Shown one piece after another: positions 12,527 through 20,350 of a stretch of 24,294 nucleotides of DNA. The position numbers and the translations under genes were made by a program. Positions within the stretch are counted from its first letter, which is position 1, and each line of letters begins with the position of its first letter. The stretch covers positions 1-24,294 of the forward strand of contig CAMUFJ010000027.1 in NCBI GenBank assembly GCA_947088135.1. The letters run 5' to 3'. This stretch comes from an uncultured Clostridia bacterium (GTDB taxonomy: Bacteria; Bacillota; Clostridia; Christensenellales; Borkfalkiaceae). The notes beneath the pieces are model-generated. The model did not search any database, was not told the DNA's origin, and saw only the letters and a program-made list of their open reading frames with translations.

Positions 12527-12991
12527 ATGGCAGAATTTTTCATGACGCAAAAGGGATACGACGAGGCGGTAAAGCAGTTGGAATATCTCCAAAGGGTCAA
12601 GCGTGCGGAAATCGTGGCGCGCATTCAAGAGGCGCGCAGTCACGGCGATCTTTCGGAAAACGCAGAGTACGACGCGGCGCGCAACGAGCAGGCGGCGAAC
12701 GAGGGCGAGATCAGCGAGCTCGATTATAAGATCAAAAACGCCGTAATCATCGAAGAATCGGACGACAATTCTGTGGTGCATATCGCTTCCAAAGTGACCG
12801 TGTACGACGACGACTTGGAGGAGCAGACCGTTTACACCATTATGGGGACGACGGAAGTGGACGCGATGCACAACGTCATTTCCAACGAATCCCCCGTCGG
12901 GAAAGCTCTTTTGGGGCATAAAAAGGGAGAAACCGTTACCGTAAAGGCGCCCGATTGCGAATACAAGCTGAAAATCGTAAAAATCAGCTGA
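12527..12991 (+). CDS. greA: transcription elongation factor GreA
   Basis: A 154-residue protein of normal length for the family. The N-terminal coiled coil carries the tip motif GDLSENAEY with the acidic residues D41 and E44. These reach through the secondary channel of RNA polymerase and hold the second Mg2+ for cleavage of backtracked RNA. The C-terminal FKBP-like domain spans residues about 80-154 and includes SNESPVGKALLGHKKGETV. AAAGAGGGTAAAA precedes the ATG. The gene is followed 16 bp later by lysS, a pairing that is widespread in Firmicutes and other bacteria. A consensus promoter and a leader hairpin precede it, so some feedback on greA is possible. Confidence 0.97.
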   Translation: MAEFFMTQKGYDEAVKQLEYLQRVKRAEIVARIQEARSHGDLSENAEYDAARNEQAANEGEISELDYKIKNAVIIEESDDNSVVHIASKVTVYDDDLEEQTVYTIMGTTEVDAMHNVISNESPVGKALLGHKKGETVTVKAPDCEYKLKIVKIS

Positions 12992-13007
12992 GATCTAAGA
13001 GGTCGAA

Positions 13008-14495
13008 ATGGACGAGATCAACTTAAACGCGGAGGAGCAGCTTGCGGAGCAGGCGCGTATCCGCCGCGAAAAATTGAAGAAACTGACGGCGGAGGGGGCG
13101 AACCCCTATTTGAAAACCAAGTACGCCGTTACCGCGCGTTCCCAAACGATAAAGGACGGGTTCGAGCAGTATGAGGGGAAAGAGGTTTCCGTAGCGGGCA
13201 GGCTCATGTCCCGCCGTATCATGGGGAAAGCCTCCTTTTCGCATATCTCGGACGGCGAGGGTCAGTTACAGCTCTATATCACCCGTCAGGACGTAGGCGA
13301 GGACGTGTACGCTTCCTATAAAAAGGATTACGATATCGGCGATATCGTAGGCGTTCGCGGTACGGTTTTCAAGACGCAGACGGGGGAGGTGTCCGTACAC
13401 GCGACGCATCTCGAAATGCTCACTAAATCTTTGTTGCCTCTGCCCGAAAAGCACAACGGGCTCGTCAACGTCGATATGAAATACCGCCTCAGGCACGTGG
13501 ATCTCATCATGAACGAGGACGTCCGCACGACCTTTTACCGCCGTGCGAAGATCATTTCCGAGATTCGCAGTTATCTCAACGAAAAGGGATTTTTAGAGGC
13601 GGACACTCCCATTTTGTTGCCCATCGAGATCGGTGCGGACGCGCGTCCCTTTAAAACGCACCACAACGCGCTCGATATCGATATGTACCTGCGCATCGAA
13701 ACGGAGCTGTATTTGAAACGGCTCATCGTGGGCGGATACGAAAAGGTTTACGAGCTGGGCAGAATTTTCCGCAACGAGGGTATGGATTCTTCCCATAACC
13801 CCGAGTTCACCACGGTGGAAATTTATCAGGCTTACGCCGATTATTTCGAGGTGATGGACTTCGTGGAGGAAATGTACCGCCGTATAGCGAAGAACGTATG
13901 CGGGACGGAGATCGTTCCCTTCCGCGGACACGAGATCGATCTCGGCAAATGGGAACGCCTCACCATGACGGAGGCGGTGAAGAAATATTCGGGCGTAGAT
14001 TTCGCGCAGATCGAAACGGACGAAGAAGCGCGCGAAATCGCGCGGGAAAAGGGCGTGGAAATCGAGAAGGGGAAGGATACGAAGGGGCATTTGCTTGCCG
14101 CGTTCTTCGACGAGTTCGTGGAGGACAAGCTCATTCAGCCCACCTTTATTTACGATTATCCCGTGGAGATCTCTCCGCTCGCCAAGCGCAAGCCTTCCGA
14201 TCCCGCCATGACGGAGCGGTTCGAGTATTTTATTACGGGCATGGAAATGGGCAACGCCTTTTCCGAGCTCAACGATCCTATCGACCAACGCGAGAGAATG
14301 ACGGCGCAGGCGCAAAAGAAGCGCGCGCTCGGCATGAACGCGGAGGTAGATGAAGATTTCCTCAACGCTTTGGAATACGGTATGCCGCCCACGGGCGGGC
14401 TGGGCTTCGGCGTGGACAGGCTTGTTATGCTGCTCACGAACAACGACAGCATTCGCGACGTGCTCTTATTCCCTACCATGAAACCCAAAAAATAA
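13008..14495 (+). CDS. lysS: lysyl-tRNA synthetase, class II
   Basis: A 495-residue class II synthetase that charges tRNA-Lys. The N-terminal OB-fold anticodon-binding domain spans residues about 55-140 (VSVAGRLMSRRIMGKASFSHISD). The catalytic core has motif 2 GRIFRNEGMDSSHNPEF (251-267) and motif 3 GLGFGVDRL (464-472), with EMGNAFSELNDP before motif 3. The segment usually reading IAGGAAARPF is PIEIGADARPF here, and APELYLKRL is TELYLKRL; these are modest changes near the active site that I would not read as loss of function. It follows greA by 16 bp with AAGAGGT as its ribosome-binding site, so the two form one operon ending at the terminator at 14504. Confidence 0.97.
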   Translation: MDEINLNAEEQLAEQARIRREKLKKLTAEGANPYLKTKYAVTARSQTIKDGFEQYEGKEVSVAGRLMSRRIMGKASFSHISDGEGQLQLYITRQDVGEDVYASYKKDYDIGDIVGVRGTVFKTQTGEVSVHATHLEMLTKSLLPLPEKHNGLVNVDMKYRLRHVDLIMNEDVRTTFYRRAKIISEIRSYLNEKGFLEADTPILLPIEIGADARPFKTHHNALDIDMYLRIETELYLKRLIVGGYEKVYELGRIFRNEGMDSSHNPEFTTVEIYQAYADYFEVMDFVEEMYRRIAKNVCGTEIVPFRGHEIDLGKWERLTMTEAVKKYSGVDFAQIETDEEAREIAREKGVEIEKGKDTKGHLLAAFFDEFVEDKLIQPTFIYDYPVEISPLAKRKPSDPAMTERFEYFITGMEMGNAFSELNDPIDQRERMTAQAQKKRALGMNAEVDEDFLNALEYGMPPTGGLGFGVDRLVMLLTNNDSIRDVLLFPTMKPKK

Positions 14496-14503
14496 GAAAA
14501 AGG

Positions 14504-14543
14504 GGCACGAAAACGCGTTGATACGCTTTTCGTGCCTTTCTTT
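14504..14543 (+). terminator. intrinsic terminator after lysS
   Basis: GGCACGAAAA (14504-14513) pairs with TTTTCGTGCC (14527-14536), with a further GCG/CGC inside, followed by TTTCTTTG. Confidence 0.85.
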
Positions 14544-14557
14544 GAAAAGGAGCCGAT

Positions 14558-15499
14558 TTGGACGCAAAAATTACCAAACAACGGCTGGGCAACCTGCTCG
14601 CTTACGACTGGCTGAAAATCGTCGTCTGCATTGCGGCGGCGGTCGCCTTGCTGTCTATCTTTTTTACGATGGTCGGAACGACTCCGACGGAAGCGCAGAC
14701 TTTCGAGGTCTACGCTTACACCGACGTCGGCGCGGGCTCGGATTTTTATAATATGTCCGATGCGTTCGAAGAAAAAAAGATATTCTCTTACGAAATTCTC
14801 GAAAGCAATTTCAACAGCTTTTCGGGTAACGCCTATGCGGGCTCCGCCTATACCGCGCGCCGCGCGGCGGGCGAGGGCACGGCGATGTTCGTGACCGACG
14901 TTACGGTCGTGGACGACGACGGGAACGTGACGAGCGAATCGACGCTCAAAGCCATGACGGCAAGGGAGAGCGACGGCGCTTGCTACGGGCTGTATGCGGG
15001 CGAAGAAGACACGGGCGGATTTTGGGATACGCAGTACTTTATCGAAGTTTGGTGTAAGGAGTATCTCGCAAAATTTTACGACACGGAGAGCTATGAAAAG
15101 CTCGAAGGGTTCGACGCGCGCGTCGAGGAGCACTTTTTGGCGCGCAACGCAAAGGACAAGCGGTTTCGCTCCGCGGCGAAAAAGCAGGAGGGGATCGTCT
15201 TGGAAAAGGCGCGCATTGAGAGCTTGAAGAACGACTATCTCGCGGTTCGGAGCGCGCTTGACGACGGAAAGATTTCCTATCGCATCGTAAGCTATTCGGA
15301 CGGCGACCGTTGCGCGGGTTTCGACGTTTCGGGGCTTCACGGCGGGCTGGATAATTTGGTGTACCGCGTAGCGGACGGTACGCGCACGACGGACGGCGTC
15401 GTGCTCGTTCTCTTCTTTAACGAACGGGGCGCGGGCAACGATCTGCGCATGGAAACCCTGACCTTCCTGCGTTATTTGGTGGAAACGTACGGCGCATGA
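14558..15499 (+). CDS. membrane-anchored protein of unknown function (313 aa)
   Basis: A 313-residue protein starting with TTG at 14558, supported by AAAAGGAG eight bases upstream. Residues 1-20 are polar and positively charged. A single transmembrane helix lies at about 21-41 (IVVCIAAAVALLSIFFTMVG). The rest is probably outside the membrane: an acidic, alanine-rich globular domain with FEVYAYTDVGAGSDFYNMSDAFEEKK, DTQYFIEVWCKEYLAKFYD and a C-terminal VLVLFFNERGAGNDLRMETLTFL. It has no lipobox or catalytic motif that I recognise. The extracytoplasmic part may be a periplasmic-binding-like or regulatory fold, but I cannot support that. The stop overlaps the next start (ATGATGA), so the two are co-translated. 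Confidence 0.8.
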   Translation: MDAKITKQRLGNLLAYDWLKIVVCIAAAVALLSIFFTMVGTTPTEAQTFEVYAYTDVGAGSDFYNMSDAFEEKKIFSYEILESNFNSFSGNAYAGSAYTARRAAGEGTAMFVTDVTVVDDDGNVTSESTLKAMTARESDGACYGLYAGEEDTGGFWDTQYFIEVWCKEYLAKFYDTESYEKLEGFDARVEEHFLARNAKDKRFRSAAKKQEGIVLEKARIESLKNDYLAVRSALDDGKISYRIVSYSDGDRCAGFDVSGLHGGLDNLVYRVADGTRTTDGVVLVLFFNERGAGNDLRMETLTFLRYLVETYGA

Positions 15500-16545
15500 T
15501 GAAGCACTCGGATTGTAAAATCGCCTCCATGCTGAAAGCGCAAAAACGGCACATTTCCTTTCATACGCCGGGGCATAAGCGCGCGGGGGCGGACGTTACG
15601 GAGCTGTCCTATTCGGACAATCTCTTTGCGCCGACGGGCGTCATTGCTCAGGCGGAGCGGGATATCGCCGAAATCTTGGGCGCGGACGCGAGCTTTATTC
15701 TCACGGACGGAAGCACCTGCGGCGTTCACGCCATGCTCGCCGCGCTTTTAAAGGCGGGTTGTAAAAGAATCGCTTTTCCCGCGTTTACTCATATCAGCGT
15801 TATCAACGGCTGTCAAATTCTGGGGCTTAGCCCCGTTGTCATCGAGGGGAAAAGAGTTGCGGGAGTTCCGATGCAGCCGACGGCGGAGGAGATGAAAACC
15901 GCGCTGTCGGAGGCGGACGCGCTTCTGATCACGTCGCCCGACTATTATGGCAATTTTCCTCCGCTCGAAGAGGCGAAGGAGATTTGCGCCGCATTGGGAA
16001 AACCGCTTTGTATCGACGGTGCGCACGGCAGTCATCTGCATTTTACGAAGTTTCATGCCGGCAGATTCGCCGATATGTGGGTGGACGGCGCGCATAAGTC
16101 CCTGCCTGCGCTCACGCAGGGGGCGGTCGTTTCCGCAAACGGGCGGTTCGCGCCTCTTCTCAAACAAGCCGTCGGGCTGTTTCGCACCACGTCGCCTTCC
16201 TATCCGATCATGGCGAGCGTGGAGTACGCGGTCAAATATCCGCGGAACGAGAAAATAGAATTGCTGTCAAGAGAATGCAAAACCGCTTGGGGAGCATACG
16301 AAAACGAGGATTGGAGCAAAATACTCATCGCGTTCGGGGACAAGGCGAACGAAGCGCAGGCGTTTCTGGAACGCCGCGGCGTCTATGCCGAATTCAACGA
16401 CGGGAACTATCTCGCGTTCTACCTCTCTCCCTGCACCCGCGTGCGGGAATTGAAAAAGCTCGGGCGGTTGCTTGCAAAACTTCCGCGCGGGAATGCGGAC
16501 GGAGGGGAGGAGCCCTCCGCCTACGCCTGTATGACAAGGAGCTGA
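15496..16545 (+). CDS. Orn/Lys/Arg decarboxylase-like PLP enzyme, short form
   Basis: A 349-residue fold-type I PLP enzyme of the Orn/Lys/Arg decarboxylase major-domain family. It shows SFHTPGHKRAG (residues 21-31), the aspartate of CIDGAHGSH (172-180) and the Schiff-base lysine K201 in DGAHKSLPALTQGA. Related Bacillus-type proteins (YaaO, SpeA) are about 480 residues and carry a C-terminal domain that is mostly missing here, so this is a shortened but probably folded version. The substrate (arginine, lysine, ornithine or another amino acid) cannot be told. In Bacillus subtilis yaaO lies just before tmk and holB; here it lies directly before holB, which supports the assignment. ATGATG gives two adjacent possible starts. 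Confidence 0.85.
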   Translation: MMKHSDCKIASMLKAQKRHISFHTPGHKRAGADVTELSYSDNLFAPTGVIAQAERDIAEILGADASFILTDGSTCGVHAMLAALLKAGCKRIAFPAFTHISVINGCQILGLSPVVIEGKRVAGVPMQPTAEEMKTALSEADALLITSPDYYGNFPPLEEAKEICAALGKPLCIDGAHGSHLHFTKFHAGRFADMWVDGAHKSLPALTQGAVVSANGRFAPLLKQAVGLFRTTSPSYPIMASVEYAVKYPRNEKIELLSRECKTAWGAYENEDWSKILIAFGDKANEAQAFLERRGVYAEFNDGNYLAFYLSPCTRVRELKKLGRLLAKLPRGNADGGEEPSAYACMTRS

Positions 16546-16546
16546 A

Positions 16547-17485
16547 ATGCAAATACTTCTCCGCAAGACAACCGCATATCAAAGGCTTCTTACGGATGCG
16601 GAGCGGGACGAGCTTTCCCACGCCGTGCTCGTGCTCTTTCCCGACGGGGCTTTGCTCCGTCCGCTTTTGAGAGAATGCGCCAAAGCGATTTTAGGTGCGG
16701 AGGACGGGAGCAGAACGGCGAAACTCATCGACGAGGAGAGTTATTCGGACTGCGTCTTTTATCCCTTGGCGGGCGAGAAGCTTACGGCGGATTCGACGGC
16801 GCGCATTCTCGACGAGGCGGCGCTCAGTCCCGTGGAGGGCAAGCGCAAGCTGTTCGTGCTGGACGCATTCCATACGGCTTCTCCGCTCGTGCAGAACAAG
16901 CTGTTAAAGGTGTTGGAAGAACCCTATGAAAGCGTGTTCTTTTTGATCGGGGCGACGGCGTCCTCCTCCGTGCTTCCTACCGTGCTATCGCGGGCGAAAA
17001 AGTTTCAAGAAGCGCCTTTTTCGGAAGAGGAGATCGAACGCGCGCTCGCGCGCGGTCATGCGGGCGAGGGGGATATCCGAAAAGCGGCGGCGGCAAGCGG
17101 AGGCGTCTATTCGGTCGCCGAAAAACTACTTGCGGGGGGCGACGAGTTTGCTCTCGCCGTTCGGTTGCTAAACGAAGAGAACTACGTTGCACTCTGCCGT
17201 GAGTGCGGAAACGGGGAGGATAAGCGCGCTTTGCTTTCGGCGCTCAAACTCACCTTGCGCGACGCGCTGTTTTACGCGACGGCGCAGGAAAGGTACGCCG
17301 CGATCCGTTCTGAAGAGATCGAAGCGATCGGGCGGGAATATCCCGCGGGGGCGCTTCTCGAAGGAATACGGCTCGTCGGGGAAACGGAACGGCAAATACA
17401 ATTCAATGCAAATTACGCGCAGGCGCTTTTAACGCTGGTCGCGCGGATCCGAAGGGAGAAGATAAAATGGCAAAAGTTGTCGTAG
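16547..17485 (+). CDS. holB: DNA polymerase III delta-prime subunit
   Basis: A 312-residue clamp-loader subunit. It shows the conserved KLFVLDAFHTAS (Walker-B-like, residues 101-112), NKLLKVLEEP (117-126, the family hallmark) and VLPTVLSRA (142-150, a variant of the sensor-1/SRC segment). The N-terminal P-loop is degenerate (LFPDGALLRPLL) and the usual zinc-binding cysteines are absent. This is tolerable because delta-prime is not an ATPase, but the protein is more diverged than usual. It helps load the beta clamp. Its start is one base after the decarboxylase stop with AAGGAG inside that gene, and its end overlaps ricT by 19 bases. This is the Bacillus holB-yaaT arrangement. Confidence 0.9.
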   Translation: MQILLRKTTAYQRLLTDAERDELSHAVLVLFPDGALLRPLLRECAKAILGAEDGSRTAKLIDEESYSDCVFYPLAGEKLTADSTARILDEAALSPVEGKRKLFVLDAFHTASPLVQNKLLKVLEEPYESVFFLIGATASSSVLPTVLSRAKKFQEAPFSEEEIERALARGHAGEGDIRKAAAASGGVYSVAEKLLAGGDEFALAVRLLNEENYVALCRECGNGEDKRALLSALKLTLRDALFYATAQERYAAIRSEEIEAIGREYPAGALLEGIRLVGETERQIQFNANYAQALLTLVARIRREKIKWQKLS

Positions 17486-18312
17486 TAAAATTTAAAAATA
17501 ATTGCAAGCCCTACTATTTCAGCGCGGGCAAATTTTCGCTCGAACGCGGGCAGGGCGTCGTGGTGGAAACGGCGCGGGGAACGGAGTACGGCATCGTAGT
17601 CGATCCCGAAAAAGAAATCGCCGAAAAGGACGTCGTTTCTCCGTTGAAGCCCGTTCTACGCCCTGCAAGCGCGCACGACAAAGAAACGGTGAAACGCAAC
17701 GAGGAACGCCGAGGCGAGGCGATGCGTATTTGCAAGGAGAAGATCCGCAAGCACAATTTGCAGATGAAGCTCATCGATTGCGAATTTGCGTTCGACGGCA
17801 GTAAAGTGGTGTTTACGTTCACTGCGGAGGGCAGAGTGGACTTCCGCGAGCTCGTAAAAGATCTTGCGTCGGTATTCCATATCCGAATCGAACTCAAACA
17901 GGTGGGCATTCGCGACGAAACGCGAATCTTGGGAGGGATCGCGCCCTGCGGGAGGGAATGCTGCTGCGCCTCCTGTATGCCCGATTTTAAAAAGGTAAGC
18001 ATTAAAATGGCGAAAAACCAAGGGCTTTCCCTCAACCCCGGAAAAATCAGCGGTCTGTGCGGACGGCTCATGTGCTGTCTTTCCTACGAAAACGAGTATT
18101 ATGCGAACGTCTATAAGAAGATGCCCAAAATCGGTTCTTCCGTGGAAACCCCCGAGGGGAAGGGTGCGGTTGTATCGCAGAATATGCTCAAACAGGAGAT
18201 CCGCGTGAAAATAGAAAAGGACAACACCTTTTTCTACCGCGATTTTGCCGTGGCGGACGTGAAGTTCCACCGTGCCGAAAACGACGGAAATGATAAAAAT
18301 TCCGAAGAATAA
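17467..18312 (+). CDS. ricT: PSP1-domain protein RicT (YaaT)
   Basis: A 281-residue PSP1 protein. Residues about 1-110 hold the N-terminal beta-rich part (PYYFSAGKFSLERGQGVVVETARGTEYG). The hallmark CGRECCCASC (C161, C165-167, C170) and CGRLMCCLSYENE (C198, C203, C204) follow. In Bacillus RicT joins RicA and RicF in a complex that carries [4Fe-4S] clusters and promotes RNase Y-dependent mRNA processing; these cysteines are its likely ligands. The start overlaps holB by 19 bases with GGGAGAAGATAAA as the ribosome-binding site. RicA and RicF are not in the window. A small ferredoxin gene follows under its own promoter. Confidence 0.95.
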   Translation: MAKVVVVKFKNNCKPYYFSAGKFSLERGQGVVVETARGTEYGIVVDPEKEIAEKDVVSPLKPVLRPASAHDKETVKRNEERRGEAMRICKEKIRKHNLQMKLIDCEFAFDGSKVVFTFTAEGRVDFRELVKDLASVFHIRIELKQVGIRDETRILGGIAPCGRECCCASCMPDFKKVSIKMAKNQGLSLNPGKISGLCGRLMCCLSYENEYYANVYKKMPKIGSSVETPEGKGAVVSQNMLKQEIRVKIEKDNTFFYRDFAVADVKFHRAENDGNDKNSEE

Positions 18313-18322
18313 GCAAAAATCC

Positions 18323-18351
18323 TTTACGAATCCGAAAAGATGTGCTATAAT
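18323..18351 (+). promoter_or_regulatory. promoter of the ferredoxin gene
   Basis: TTTACG (18323-18328), 17 bp, perfect TATAAT (18346-18351), 30 bp before the ATG. Confidence 0.85.
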
Positions 18352-18380
18352 AAACTTACCAAAACTTATGGAGGTACACC

Positions 18381-18551
18381 ATGGCTCATACGATTACCGA
18401 TGCGTGCGTGTCCTGCGGCGCTTGCGCGGACACTTGCCCTGTTGGCGCAATCGCTCCCGGCGATTCCACGTACGTCGTAGATCCCGACGCTTGCATCGAT
18501 TGCGGCGCTTGCGAGGACGGATGCCCTACGGGTGCAATCAAGGCTGAGTAA
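18381..18551 (+). CDS. 2[4Fe-4S] ferredoxin (56 aa)
   Basis: A 56-residue clostridial-type ferredoxin. It has two CxxCxxCxxxCP motifs: residues 9-20 (CVSCGACADTCP) and 38-49 (CIDCGACEDGCP), each followed by GAI. All eight cluster cysteines are present. It carries low-potential electrons in the cytoplasm, for example for pyruvate oxidoreductases, hydrogenases or radical-SAM enzymes. The length is typical of the family. TATGGAGG precedes ATG GCT CAT. It has its own strong promoter and a terminator ten bases after the stop, so it is monocistronic and probably highly expressed. It interrupts the otherwise Bacillus-like ricT-trmN6-rsmI order. Confidence 0.97.
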   Translation: MAHTITDACVSCGACADTCPVGAIAPGDSTYVVDPDACIDCGACEDGCPTGAIKAE

Positions 18552-18560
18552 GCCAAACAA

Positions 18561-18591
18561 AAAGCGCGGGCTTCCGCGCTTTTATTTTTTT
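18561..18591 (+). terminator. intrinsic terminator after ferredoxin
   Basis: AAAGCGCGG (18561-18569), loop GCTT, CCGCGCTTT (18574-18582), then TATTTTTTT. Confidence 0.92.
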
Positions 18592-18643
18592 GTAAGCTCG
18601 TCGATAAGCGGTGCGCGTGCGGGAGGATCGGGATAAATTCATT

Positions 18644-19306
18644 ATGGAAGTCATAGAAGATTTACTCATTGGAAACTATCGCATCATACAGGATACGGAG
18701 CGTTACCGCTTCACTTCCGATTCCGTGCTTTTAAGCCGTTTCGTAACGGCGAAGAAGGACGAGGCGGTCGCCGATTTTTGCTCGGGGAGCGGGGTCGTCG
18801 GCTTGCATTTTTATGCCGAGAACACGGGCGTGCGTTCGGTAACGCTGTTTGAAATGCAGGAGGCTCTTGTCCGCATGAGCGAAAAGACGGTCGCGCTCAA
18901 CGGCTTAGAGCAGACTTTCACGGTGGAGCATATGCGCGTGCAAGATATTCCCGCGAAGTATGTTGAAGCGTTTTCCTTGATTTTGTGCAACCCGCCCTAC
19001 GAGAGCGGCGGATTCGAAAATGCCGACGCGGATAAAGCGTCTTGCCGAAAGGAGCTTGCGCTTACGCTCCGAGAGCTGTGCCGAGCCGCTTCGCGCTGTT
19101 TGAAGTACGGCGGAAGATTTGCACTCGTTCACCGCGCCGACAGGGCGGCGGAGGTGTTGTATACTTTGCACGAAAACGGATTGGAACCAAAAAAACTGCA
19201 ATTTGTTTCGGGCAGGGCGGGCGCAAAGCCCTATTGCGTTTTGGTCGTCGCCGTCAAGGGCGGCAAAGCGGGCTTGGACGTTTTGCCCCAAACCGCGAAC
19301 GAATGA
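18644..19306 (+). CDS. trmN6: tRNA1(Val) A37 N6-methyltransferase family protein
   Basis: A 220-residue class I SAM methyltransferase of the TrmN6/YabB family. The SAM-binding motif is DFCSGSGVVG (residues about 44-53), and the catalytic NPPY motif (116-119) marks an exocyclic amino-adenine methyltransferase. The family methylates N6 of A37 in tRNA1(Val); that activity is assumed for this member. The N-terminus RIIQDTERYRFTSDSVLLSRF matches the family's substrate-binding segment. ATG 18644 is preferred to GTG 18611 because GGGAGG lies between them, although its spacing (about 17 bases) is long. It sits between the ferredoxin and rsmI, as yabB does near yabC in Bacillus. No separate promoter is evident after the ferredoxin terminator, so readthrough may supply expression. 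Confidence 0.9.
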   Translation: MEVIEDLLIGNYRIIQDTERYRFTSDSVLLSRFVTAKKDEAVADFCSGSGVVGLHFYAENTGVRSVTLFEMQEALVRMSEKTVALNGLEQTFTVEHMRVQDIPAKYVEAFSLILCNPPYESGGFENADADKASCRKELALTLRELCRAASRCLKYGGRFALVHRADRAAEVLYTLHENGLEPKKLQFVSGRAGAKPYCVLVVAVKGGKAGLDVLPQTANE

Positions 19307-19309
19307 CTT

Positions 19310-19339
19310 TTGATAGACGGGGCTCAATGCTCCTGTAAT
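19310..19339 (+). promoter_or_regulatory. possible promoter of rsmI
   Basis: TTGATA (19310-19315), 18 bp, TGTAAT (19334-19339). It is acceptable but not a strong match. Confidence 0.4.
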
Positions 19340-19366
19340 AAAGAGAAACCCCAAAGGAGAGTAGCC

Positions 19367-19396
19367 CGCAAAGCTTTTCGGAACGAAAAGTTTGCG
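19367..19396 (+). promoter_or_regulatory. hairpin between Shine-Dalgarno and start of rsmI
   Basis: CGCAAA-G-CTTTTCG (19367-19380), loop GAA, CGAAAAG-TTTGCG (19384-19396), 13 bp with one bulge. AAAGGAGA (19354-19360) lies before it and the rsmI ATG (19407) after it, so folding would bring the two within reach. Confidence 0.6.
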
Positions 19397-19406
19397 AAAT
19401 GTTTCT

Positions 19407-20210
19407 ATGATTTATTTTGTGGCAACGCCGATCGGCAATTTAAAGGATATTACGCTCCGTGCGTTGGAATGCCTGCGCGGGGCGGACGCAGTCTTTTGCG
19501 AAGATACCCGCCATACCTTGAAATTGCTCAACGCTTACGAGATTAAGAAACCGCTCTATTCCTGTCATAAATTCAACGAGCGGGAGGCGGCGGAAAAAAT
19601 AATCGCGCTTTCCAAGGCGGGAAAAAACATCTGCGTCGTGTCGGATGCGGGGATGCCCGTCGTGTCCGATCCCGGGCGGGAGGTCTGCCGTGTTTTAAGG
19701 GAAGCGGGGGAAGCTTATACCGTGCTTCCCGGCGCGAACGCTATGCTTTGTGCGCTCGTGCTCTCCGCGCTTCCCTCCGATAAATTTACCTTTCTCGGCT
19801 TTTTGCCCGATAAGGCGGGCGAGCGCGCAAAATTCCTCGACGGCTATGCTTCCGTACGGGAAACCCTCGTTTTTCACTGTGCCCCGCAGGACGTGGACGC
19901 CTATATTTCCGCCATGTACGCGGCGTTCGGCGACCGCAATGCCTGCGCCGTACGCGAAATCACCAAAATTCACGAGGAGAGCGTTCCGTTTACGCTCGCG
20001 GGCGGGCTTACGGGGGAGAAGCGCGGGGAATACGTTCTCGTGGTAGAGGGCGCGCCCGAGGGGGAGAATGCGCTCTGCGCGCTTTCCGTAAAAGAGCACG
20101 TCATGCACTATATGCAGGCGGGTTTGCCCAAGAAAGAAGCGTTGAAGCGCACCGCCGCCGACAGAGGCGTGAGCAAGAGCGTGATCTATAAGGAATCGAT
20201 CGATTTGTAG
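19407..20210 (+). CDS. rsmI: 16S rRNA (cytidine-1402-2'-O)-methyltransferase
   Basis: A 267-residue tetrapyrrole-methylase-fold enzyme. It starts with the family signature MIYFVATPIGNLKDITLRA and has CEDTRHTLKLL (31-41), VVSDAGMPVVSDPG (77-90) and LPGANAMLCAL. It methylates the ribose of C1402 in the 16S decoding centre together with RsmH acting on the base. The C-terminal tail (LPKKEALKRTAADRGVSKSVIYKE) is the usual helical extension. ATG 19407 fits the family start, although no Shine-Dalgarno sequence lies directly before it; an AAAGGAGA lies on the other side of a 13-bp hairpin. It follows trmN6 as yabC follows yabB in Bacillus. Confidence 0.95.
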   Translation: MIYFVATPIGNLKDITLRALECLRGADAVFCEDTRHTLKLLNAYEIKKPLYSCHKFNEREAAEKIIALSKAGKNICVVSDAGMPVVSDPGREVCRVLREAGEAYTVLPGANAMLCALVLSALPSDKFTFLGFLPDKAGERAKFLDGYASVRETLVFHCAPQDVDAYISAMYAAFGDRNACAVREITKIHEESVPFTLAGGLTGEKRGEYVLVVEGAPEGENALCALSVKEHVMHYMQAGLPKKEALKRTAADRGVSKSVIYKESIDL

Positions 20211-20309
20211 TTTGTTGAAGAATGCTATATTTTGTGTTAATATTTTCCTGCAAACACTATATTTAGTGGTGACGCGCAAAAATATTTTCCGAATTTCGTT
20301 TTATTTTTC

Positions 20310-20338
20310 TTGACAAATTCCGCGCAATGTTGTATGAT
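20310..20338 (+). promoter_or_regulatory. promoter of the pfl operon
   Basis: TTGACA (20310-20315), 17 bp, TATGAT (20333-20338). The 100 bp between rsmI and this promoter are AT-rich and contain only a weak CACTA/TAGTG hairpin. Confidence 0.85.
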
Positions 20339-20350
20339 GAATCCACATTT

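Noticed and set aside
14156..15340. 394-residue open frame on the minus strand
   Set aside because: It spans the antisense of lysS and the next gene and crosses a terminator, so it is a shadow frame.
16547..16700. holB as a broken gene because the P-loop is degenerate
   Set aside because: The delta-prime subunit does not need ATP hydrolysis, and the rest of the protein is intact and overlaps ricT.
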